Assembly: GCA_016214105.1 (NCBI GenBank)
Contig: JACRPD010000016.1
Location: forward strand, 1-11,609
Reading direction: 5' to 3'
Length of the DNA stretch: 11,609 nt
DNA from: Candidatus Magasanikiibacteriota bacterium
Lineage (GTDB): Bacteria > Patescibacteriota > Patescibacteriia > Magasanikbacterales > UBA922
Each line of letters starts with the position of its first letter. Positions within the stretch are counted from its first letter, which is position 1. A model generated the notes under the pieces. It was not told the DNA's origin and did not search any database. It saw only the letters and a list, made by a program, of their open reading frames with translations. Below, one piece after another: positions 5,088-10,281 of the stretch. The position numbers were made by a program, and so were the translations under genes.

Positions 5088-5116
5088 TTGACTTATCCTC
5101 TTCTTTTTCCTATAAT
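5088..5116 (+). promoter_or_regulatory. Promoter of hppA
   Basis: TTGACT (5088-5093) and a perfect TATAAT (5111-5116) are separated by 17 bases. This is one of the best sigma70-type promoters in the window. It leaves a leader of about 30 nt with no Shine-Dalgarno before ATG 5155. Confidence 0.85.
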
Positions 5117-5154
5117 ATACCTCGTCTAAATCAACTAACTCTTAACACAAACTT

Positions 5155-7146
5155 ATGTTAGGAACATGGCTTTTGGTTCTTATACCGGCGGTAGCGGCGA
5201 TTGTTTACGGAATCACCCTGATTTTTTTAATCAACAAGTTGCCGGCCGGCACGGACAGGATGCAGGCGATCGCGCGGGCGATTGAAGACGGCGCGAAAGC
5301 GTATTTAAAACGTCAGTTTAGCACAATCGCATTGGTCGCGGTGGTATTTTTTGCGGTATTATGGTGGTTTTTGGGCTGGAAGACCGGTTTGGGATTTTTG
5401 ATTGGCGCCGCGTTTTCCGGTTTAGCCGGTTATTTAGGCATGCGTGTGTCCGTTAAAGCCAACGTTAGGACAACCGAAGCCGCAAAAAAGGGGCTGAAAC
5501 AGGCGCTTGATGTGGCGGTTAAAGGTGGGTCAATTACCGGCTTGCTGGTTGTTGGTTTGGGACTTTTTGGTGTTGGCGGTTTTTATTTAATTTTTAAAGA
5601 CATCAATTCTCTAATCGGTTTGGCGTTCGGCGGAAGTTTAATTTCTATTTTCGCCAGAATCGGCGGTGGGATTTTTACCAAGGCCGCTGATGTGGGCGCG
5701 GATTTAGTTGGTAAAGTTGAAAAAGGAATCCCAGAAGACGATCCGAGGAATCCAGCGGTGATTGCCGACAATGTTGGCGATAATGTCGGTGATTGCGCGG
5801 GCATGGCCGCGGATTTGTTTGAAACATACGCGGTGACAGCGGTCGCGGCAATGGTGCTGGGCGCGTTGACTTTCAAAGGCAATGAATCAGCGATTATGTT
5901 CCCATTGATTTTGGGCGGGATTTCAATTATCGCTTCCATCATCGGCACATTTTTTATCAAGCTAGGCAAAAAGAAAAAAATCATGGTCGCGTTATACAAA
6001 GGATTAGCGGCCGCGGGGGTGTTGGCCTTAATCGGTTTTTATTTCGCCTCCCGCGCTTATGCCGGAGATTTGGGATTATCAGTTAAACAATTGTTGGGTA
6101 GCGCGTTAGCCGGTTTAATTTTAACCGGGCTGATGGTTTGGATTACTGAATATTACACTTCAACAAAATACGGGCCGGTTAAATCAATTGCCAAAGCGTC
6201 GGAAACCGGACACGGCACAAATGTTATTACCGGTCTGGCGGTATCAATGAAAGCTACCGCTTTGCCGGTAATTTTTATCGTGGCGGCGGTACTCGTCGCG
6301 TTTAATTTGGCCGGACTTTATGGCGTAGCCATCGCGGCCATGGCAATGTTATCATTGGCGGGAATTATTGTGACCATTGACGCGTATGGCCCGATTACTG
6401 ATAACGCCGGCGGTATCGCTGAAATGGCGGAATTGGGAGAAGAAGTTCGTTCAGTTACCGATCCATTGGACGCGGTTGGCAACACGACCAAAGCGGTGAC
6501 AAAAGGCTACGCGATTGCTTCCGCCGGTTTAGCCGCGTTGGTTTTGTTCGCGGATTTCACTCATAAATTGGTTGAGCGCGGAATTTCATCAGTATTTAAA
6601 ATTGACGACCCACTGGTTTTGGCCGGATTATTCATCGGCGGTTTATTGCCATATTTATTTGGCTCGTTGTTAATGCAATCAGTTGGCAAAGTCGCCGGTA
6701 AAGTAGTGGAAGAAGTGCGGACGCAGTTTAAAGAGATCGCCGGCATTATGGATGGGCACGGCAAACCGGATTATGCCAAGTGCGTTGACATTGTTACCAA
6801 AGGCGCGATCGGCCAAATGGTTTTGCCGGCGTTGATTCCGGTTCTCGCGCCGATTTTGGTCGGATTATTTTTAGGCGCCACGGCATTGGGCGGTTTGCTT
6901 GTCGGCACGATTATCACCGGCCTGTTCGTCGCTATTTCAATGACTGCCGGCGGCGGAGCGTGGGATAACGCGAAGAAATATATTGAAAGCGGAAATTACG
7001 GCGGCAAGGGTTCGTTCGCGCATCAAGCCGCGGTTACCGGCGACACGGTCGGCGACCCGTACAAAGACACTGCCGGCCCGGCAGTAAATCCGATGATTAA
7101 GGTGGCTAATATAGTTGCGTTGCTGATAGTGGGGTTGTTGAAGTAA
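5155..7146 (+). CDS. hppA: Membrane-bound H+-pumping pyrophosphatase, K+-independent type
   Basis: 663 residues, many transmembrane helices, typical bacterial length. It hydrolyses cytoplasmic pyrophosphate and uses the energy to pump protons across the membrane. The Mg-PPi site is complete: DVGADLVGKVE (179-189), DNVGDNVGDCAGMAADLFE (205-223), TDNAGGIAEMAELGEEVR (415-432), AWDNAKKYIE (602-611) and GDTVGDPYKDTAGPAVNPM (629-647). GNTTKAVTKG (442-451) has Lys at 446, where K+-dependent enzymes have Ala; this lysine (Ala460 in Carboxydothermus) is the known determinant of K+ independence, which favours H+ over Na+ transport. It is monocistronic, with a strong promoter and its own terminator, and in a reduced-metabolism host may be a major source of proton motive force (inference). 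Confidence 0.97.
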   Translation: MLGTWLLVLIPAVAAIVYGITLIFLINKLPAGTDRMQAIARAIEDGAKAYLKRQFSTIALVAVVFFAVLWWFLGWKTGLGFLIGAAFSGLAGYLGMRVSVKANVRTTEAAKKGLKQALDVAVKGGSITGLLVVGLGLFGVGGFYLIFKDINSLIGLAFGGSLISIFARIGGGIFTKAADVGADLVGKVEKGIPEDDPRNPAVIADNVGDNVGDCAGMAADLFETYAVTAVAAMVLGALTFKGNESAIMFPLILGGISIIASIIGTFFIKLGKKKKIMVALYKGLAAAGVLALIGFYFASRAYAGDLGLSVKQLLGSALAGLILTGLMVWITEYYTSTKYGPVKSIAKASETGHGTNVITGLAVSMKATALPVIFIVAAVLVAFNLAGLYGVAIAAMAMLSLAGIIVTIDAYGPITDNAGGIAEMAELGEEVRSVTDPLDAVGNTTKAVTKGYAIASAGLAALVLFADFTHKLVERGISSVFKIDDPLVLAGLFIGGLLPYLFGSLLMQSVGKVAGKVVEEVRTQFKEIAGIMDGHGKPDYAKCVDIVTKGAIGQMVLPALIPVLAPILVGLFLGATALGGLLVGTIITGLFVAISMTAGGGAWDNAKKYIESGNYGGKGSFAHQAAVTGDTVGDPYKDTAGPAVNPMIKVANIVALLIVGLLK

Positions 7147-7186
7147 GGGCGGAAAGAGTATAAGATTGTAAAATTAAAAGATTACG

Positions 7187-7211
7187 ACACCTCCGAACGC
7201 GGGGGTGTTTT
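7187..7211 (+). terminator. Terminator of hppA
   Basis: ACACCTCC (7187-7194) pairs with GGGGGTGT (7201-7208), one G-U, around a 6-nt loop, followed by TTTT. It is 41 nt beyond the hppA stop. Confidence 0.85.
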
Positions 7212-7272
7212 GTTGACTGTGATTTTGTGGTAAAATTAATCCAACCTTTAATTACCGTTTCAAATTAAATTT

Positions 7273-7934
7273 ATGGATAATCAAAATAACCAGATCGCTT
7301 TGTTTAAGGGCAAGGAGATAAGACAAACTATTTATCAAAAAGAATGGTGGTTTTCGGTTGTGGATATCTGTAGCGCTATTACCGATAGCCCTGATCCGGG
7401 CGCCTATTGGCGGAAACTCAAACAGAGGCTAAATGAAGAGGGTGGTGAAGTCGTGACATTTTGTCACGGGTTGAAATTGTTTGCCACGGACGGTAAAATG
7501 CGTGAAACCGACTGCGCAAACACTGAAGGATTGTTTCGTATAATACAATCAATTCCTTCTCCTAAGGTTGAGCCGATGAATGGCAAAAGCGCGGCGCTGA
7601 AGAGCGTAAAGATTACGAAATTTTAACAGCTGAAATTTCCAAAGCGACTTTTGGCATGACGCCAACGGAATATAAAAAAATTAAAGGTCTGAAACGAGAA
7701 AATCTGCGCGATCATATGGGTGACTTTGAATTAATCTTAACTATGCTCGGAGAAAAAACCACCACTGAAATTCACCGGACTGAAAATTCAAAAGGCGTGC
7801 CAAAATTAAAAGACGACGCGAGAGTCGGCGGACAGATCGCCGGCACCGCGAGAAAACAGATAGAAAGAAAACTGGGGAAGTCAATCGTTTCAAAAAATAA
7901 TTTTTTACAATTGCCGAACAGAAAAAACAAATGA
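7273..7934 (+). pseudogene. BRO/DinD-type antirepressor-like gene, internally deleted and frameshifted
   Basis: The first part (7273 to about 7576) encodes a BRO N-terminal DNA-binding domain: ALFKGKEIRQTIYQKEWWFSV, DICSAITDSPDPGAYWRKLKQRL, and the end LFRIIQSIPSPKVEP. The rest is in another frame from about 7578: EWQKRGAEERKDYEILTAEI, KATFGMTPTEYKKIKGLKRE, NLRDHMGDFELI. In intact relatives known to me, KVEP is followed by a stretch of roughly 60 residues (beginning like FKxWLA) before the LTDEW(K/Q)KRG segment. That stretch is absent and the reading frame changes at the join, so this is one gene broken by deletion and not two genes. The left fragment then runs 16 aberrant codons to a stop at 7626. 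Family members are common in phages and CPR genomes. A weak extended -10 (TGGTAAAAT, 7228-7236) precedes it. Confidence 0.85.
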
Positions 7935-8014
7935 TTAAGATAAAGTCTGCGACGATGCGGATGTTTTGTTTTGACAGGATGTTTTGATTTGTTGCGCAAG
8001 TCAGACCAATCTGA

Positions 8015-8043
8015 TATTCTATAAAAAGAAAGGCCGAAAGGCC
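8015..8043 (+). promoter_or_regulatory. Possible doxX-VKOR promoter and 5' hairpin
   Basis: TATTCTATAAAA (8015-8026) is a plausible -10 region, without a good -35. GGCC-GAAA-GGCC (8032-8043), a 4-bp stem with a GNRA loop, would lie at or just after the transcript start and could stabilise the mRNA. The remaining bases between 7935 and 8072 hold nothing else recognisable; a perfect TTGACA at 7971 lacks a correctly spaced -10. Confidence 0.3.
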
Positions 8044-8072
8044 ATAATTTAAATTAATTAACCCATAAAATT

Positions 8073-8456
8073 ATGTTCACGCAATTAACACAATACAACG
8101 ACATCGGGCTCTTTATTCTCCGTTTGGCGGTGGCGATAATTTTTATTTATCATTCTTTACCGAAGTTGAAAAATACCAAAAGCATGGCGCAAATGATGGG
8201 CGCGCCGGCTGGAGTGGTATTGGCACTGGGCGCGATAGAGTTTTTATCGGCCATTGGATTGGCGCTTGGCGTTTACACGCAATTTGCCGCGTTGCTTTTG
8301 GCGATTATAATGGTCGGCGCTATGGGGATGAAAATAATGAAATGGAAAGTTCCGTTCGCGGCGATGGATAAAAATGGTTGGGAATTTGATCTGATTTTGT
8401 TTGCCGCCAGTGTAGTTATCATGCTTGGCGGAGGAAGTATAATAGGAGTAATATGA
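8073..8456 (+). CDS. DoxX-family membrane protein
   Basis: 127 residues with four hydrophobic segments (about 11-29, 45-66, 68-88, 104-127), the size and layout of the DoxX family. Recognisable are the N-terminal LFILRLAVAIIFIYHSLPKL, the IEFLSAIGLALGVYTQFAAL region, and the ending FDLILFAASVVIMLGGG. DoxX proteins are linked to oxidative-stress or thiol redox complexes in some bacteria, but biochemical activity is poorly defined. Its last four bases are ATGA, shared with the start of the VKOR gene, so the two are translationally coupled. This pairing suggests a common role in envelope thiol oxidation (inference). No Shine-Dalgarno precedes its own start. Confidence 0.85.
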   Translation: MFTQLTQYNDIGLFILRLAVAIIFIYHSLPKLKNTKSMAQMMGAPAGVVLALGAIEFLSAIGLALGVYTQFAALLLAIIMVGAMGMKIMKWKVPFAAMDKNGWEFDLILFAASVVIMLGGGSIIGVI

Positions 8457-8857
8457 CCGCCTACGTTTTACTTTTTACTTTGGCCGTCATTGGCGTCAGC
8501 GAGACGGTTTATCTTATCCGCAAGAGAATGGCCGCGGAGAAACCGGTTTGTTTGATTGGCGGGAATTGCGGTTTGGTTTTGGAAAGCAAATACCACAAAC
8601 TCTTCGGCGTTCATAATGATATTTTGGGTTTGTTGTTTTTTGTCGCGACTTTATTTATTTCCGGATTTTTGGTGATTGGCGTCGGACCAGCGGTGTTCTG
8701 GAGTTTGCTATTGAAACTTTCGATCGCGATTGGTTCGCTGTTGTCTTTGGTTTTTACTTATTTGCAATGGAAAGTGATTAAGGCGTGGTGTTTCTGGTGT
8801 CTGATGTCAGCGTTTACCATATGGTTGATGGGAGTGGTTTTGTTAATAAGCAACTAG
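8453..8857 (+). CDS. VKOR-family protein (quinone-linked thiol oxidoreductase)
   Basis: 134 residues, four to five transmembrane helices, a bare VKOR domain with no fused thioredoxin. All four redox cysteines are visible: the loop pair C33 and C39 (CLIGGNC) and the active-site CxxC in AWCFWC (C113, C116). The segment YHKLFGVHNDILGLLFF matches the family's conserved helix 2 region. Bacterial VKOR passes electrons from a DsbA-like partner to quinones and so drives disulfide formation outside the membrane. No DsbA-like partner is encoded in the window. AGGAG at 8444-8448 is a good Shine-Dalgarno inside the end of doxX, and ATG overlaps the doxX stop. Confidence 0.9.
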   Translation: MTAYVLLFTLAVIGVSETVYLIRKRMAAEKPVCLIGGNCGLVLESKYHKLFGVHNDILGLLFFVATLFISGFLVIGVGPAVFWSLLLKLSIAIGSLLSLVFTYLQWKVIKAWCFWCLMSAFTIWLMGVVLLISN

Positions 8858-8879
8858 CAACGGGCCGTTGATAGACGGC
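8858..8879 (+). other. Two mutually exclusive small hairpins after the VKOR stop
   Basis: CAACG-GGC-CGTTG (8858-8870) and GCCGT-TGATAG-ACGGC (8864-8879) overlap, so only one can form. They start at the stop codon, before the main terminator, and could slow ribosomes or protect the 3' end. Function is unknown. Confidence 0.35.
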
Positions 8880-8888
8880 AACAAAAGA

Positions 8889-8915
8889 ATGCCCCGAGAA
8901 TATCGGGGTATTTTT
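8889..8915 (+). terminator. Terminator of doxX-VKOR, facing the PEP-domain remnant
   Basis: CCCCGA (8892-8897) and TCGGGG (8903-8908) with loop GAATA, extended by flanking pairs, are followed by ATTTTT. In the minus direction it is followed by CATTCTTTTG, so it can also serve the opposing remnant, whose stop codon is at 8914-8916. Confidence 0.85.
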
Positions 8916-9141
8916 ATATTATTTTTATTCCGTATTTTAATATTTCGTGCGCTACGGGGTTTATTTTCGGGTCAAATTGTTTTGGATGGAATCCGTGCGA
9001 TTCAATCAAACTAAAATTCATTCGCATAGCGCGGCTTAATTTTTTCACCACCCCAGCATCCGCGTCTACTTCTATTAAATCGCCATCATGGAAAACCTTG
9101 GTGGCGATTTTTGTGGCGATGAGGCAGGGTTTTTTGAGTGG
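8914..9141 (-). pseudogene. C-terminal remnant of a PEP-utilising (PEP synthase-like) swivel domain
   Basis: An open stretch of 75 codons without a proper start, bounded upstream by an in-frame TAA (9142-9144). Its N-terminal part reads PLKKPCLIATKIATKVFHDG, then DLIEVDADAGVVKKL, which matches the end of the mobile phosphohistidine domain of PEP synthase, PPDK and related enzymes (consensus like IPCVVGTxxATxxLKDGDxVxVDxxxGxV). The phosphorylated histidine segment that should precede it is missing. The rest, AMRMNFSLIESHGFHPKQFD to KYGIKII, is unassigned tail. The only ATG codons are well inside, so it is probably not translated as a functional protein. It explains most of the apparently empty 8858-9213 gap. 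Confidence 0.7.
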
Positions 9142-9151
9142 TTAAACACAC

Positions 9152-9180
9152 TTGACAAGATACCCGGTTTATAGTATGAT
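9152..9180 (+). promoter_or_regulatory. Promoter of the DUF4143 ATPase
   Basis: A perfect TTGACA (9152-9157) and TATGAT (9175-9180) are 17 bases apart. The leader to ATG 9214 is about 27 nt and lacks a Shine-Dalgarno. Confidence 0.85.
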
Positions 9181-9183
9181 TAG

Positions 9184-9194
9184 AGTATTATACT
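9184..9194. promoter_or_regulatory. Small palindrome at the ATPase transcription start
   Basis: AGTAT-T-ATACT is a perfect 11-bp palindrome beginning 4 bases after the -10, so it overlaps the transcription start. It could be an operator. Short A/T palindromes also arise by chance. Confidence 0.35.
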
Positions 9195-9213
9195 ACCTTA
9201 ATTATACATAAAT

Positions 9214-10212
9214 ATGATAATAAGAAGGGAATTACAAGATAGAGTGATTAAATCCCTGTTTAAGGGTAAGGTGATTGTTATTTATGGCGCGCGGCAGGTT
9301 GGAAAAACAACTCTGTTGCGCGAGATTCAAAAAAAATACGCGACGGATTCCGTGTTTCTCAATTGCGATGAGCCTGATATCCGGAGCGCGTTCACAGTGG
9401 CCACCTCAACCCAAATCGGTCGTTTTATCGGCAATAAAAAGTTGGTTCTTTTGGATGAAGCCCAAAGGGTGGCCGACATCGGCCTTACTTTGAAATTGAT
9501 GCATGATACTTTCCCTCAAGTACAAATAATCGCCACCGGTTCCTCATCTTTTGAGCTGTCTAATAAAGTGGTTGAACCGCTGACCGGCCGGAAATATGAG
9601 TTTTGGCTTTATCCGTTTTCCGTCAGAGAATTGAAAACATTATACTCTCCGGTGGAGTTGCGCCGAATGTTAGAAGAGAGAATTATTTTCGGTATGTATC
9701 CCGAGGCAGTGAATCAAAGAGCCGACGCGGAGGACATCATTAAAAGCATCGCGCGCGATTATTTTTACAAAGATATCTTGCGATACCAGGACATTAGAAA
9801 TCCGGAAATTTTGGAAAAACTCTTACAGGCTTTGGCTTTGCATAGCCGCAATCACCGCAAGGAATTGGCCAAATTGCGTAAGGTGTATTTTTATGATACC
9901 GGTCTTCGCAACGCTTTGATAAATAATTTTAATTCTTTTGGTTTGCGGGCGGATGTTGGTTCTTTATGGGAAAATTTTTGGATTAGCGAGAGAATTAAAA
10001 ATAATCAAAATGATGGACGCGGTGTTAATATGTATTTTTGGCGTTCTTATTCCAAGCAGGAGATAGATTATGTGGAAGAATCCGGCGGCCAATTGGCTGG
10101 ATATGAATGCAAATGGAATACTGAAAAAAAACACAAGGCGCCAAGCGAGTGGTTAGAAAACTACCCCGATGCTTCTTTTCAGATTGTTTCACCAGATGAG
10201 GGTTTGGAATAA
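9214..10212 (+). CDS. AAA_14/DUF4143 ATPase, probably with an internal deletion
   Basis: 332 residues. The N-terminal P-loop ATPase has Walker A GARQVGKTT (25-33), Walker B LVLLDEAQ (77-84) and sensor-like IIATGSSSFEL (105-115). The C-terminal DUF4143 part has KVYFYDTGLRNALINNF (223-239), LWENFWISERIK (251-262), and a PD-(D/E)xK-like set in QEIDYV (D285) and YECKW (E298, K300). Between LLQALALH (203-210) and SRNHRKEL (211-218), relatives known to me carry roughly 45-50 further residues: a winged-helix segment followed by IDLLEKAFVIFRL. This is missing here without a frame change, and the protein is short for the family (usually about 370-420). Function of intact members is uncertain; toxin-antitoxin-like and defence roles have been proposed. 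The deletion may have inactivated it or removed only DNA binding. Confidence 0.85.
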   Translation: MIIRRELQDRVIKSLFKGKVIVIYGARQVGKTTLLREIQKKYATDSVFLNCDEPDIRSAFTVATSTQIGRFIGNKKLVLLDEAQRVADIGLTLKLMHDTFPQVQIIATGSSSFELSNKVVEPLTGRKYEFWLYPFSVRELKTLYSPVELRRMLEERIIFGMYPEAVNQRADAEDIIKSIARDYFYKDILRYQDIRNPEILEKLLQALALHSRNHRKELAKLRKVYFYDTGLRNALINNFNSFGLRADVGSLWENFWISERIKNNQNDGRGVNMYFWRSYSKQEIDYVEESGGQLAGYECKWNTEKKHKAPSEWLENYPDASFQIVSPDEGLE

Positions 10213-10231
10213 AGTGGAATTGTGATAAAAT
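10204..10231 (+). promoter_or_regulatory. Possible extended -10 promoter of ftsK
   Basis: TTGGAA (10204-10209) and an extended -10, TG-A-TAAAAT (10223-10231), are 16 bases apart. The -35 overlaps the end of the ATPase gene. A similar TG-G-TAAAAT motif precedes the BRO pseudogene. Confidence 0.45.
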
Positions 10232-10242
10232 ATTGGAGTGTT

Positions 10243-10274
10243 GAATTGTTAAATTATTAAATTGCTAAATTGTT
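10243..10274 (+). repeat. Four tandem 8-nt repeats in the ftsK leader
   Basis: Units GAATTGTT, AAATTATT, AAATTGCT and AAATTGTT lie back to back and end 7 nt before the start codon at 10282. They fill the 5' untranslated region, where no Shine-Dalgarno is found. They may be a slippage-prone microsatellite or an unstructured ribosome landing zone. Confidence 0.7.
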
Positions 10275-10281
10275 GTTTTTT

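Noticed and set aside
4792..5091. Open frames of 69 and 88 codons on both strands over the tRNA/small-RNA region
   Set aside because: They run across the tRNA, both terminators and promoters, and encode no recognisable domain; structure of the RNA genes explains the region better.
5040..5116. Replication origin around the DnaA box
   Set aside because: Only one box, no repeated boxes or unwinding element, and no dnaA or dnaN nearby.
5583..5999. 138-codon minus-strand frame inside hppA
   Set aside because: It is the antisense shadow of a highly conserved membrane protein, low-complexity (Pro/Ile/Ala) and without a promoter.
7560..7660. Programmed frameshift joining the two BRO frames
   Set aside because: A conserved middle segment is missing as well as the frame being changed, and no slippery heptamer or downstream stem is seen; a deletion explains both.
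8453..8456. TGA recoded as glycine (code 25)
   Set aside because: TGA ends doxX precisely at the VKOR start and ends the 42-residue ORF sensibly; no in-frame TGA occurs inside the conserved domains.
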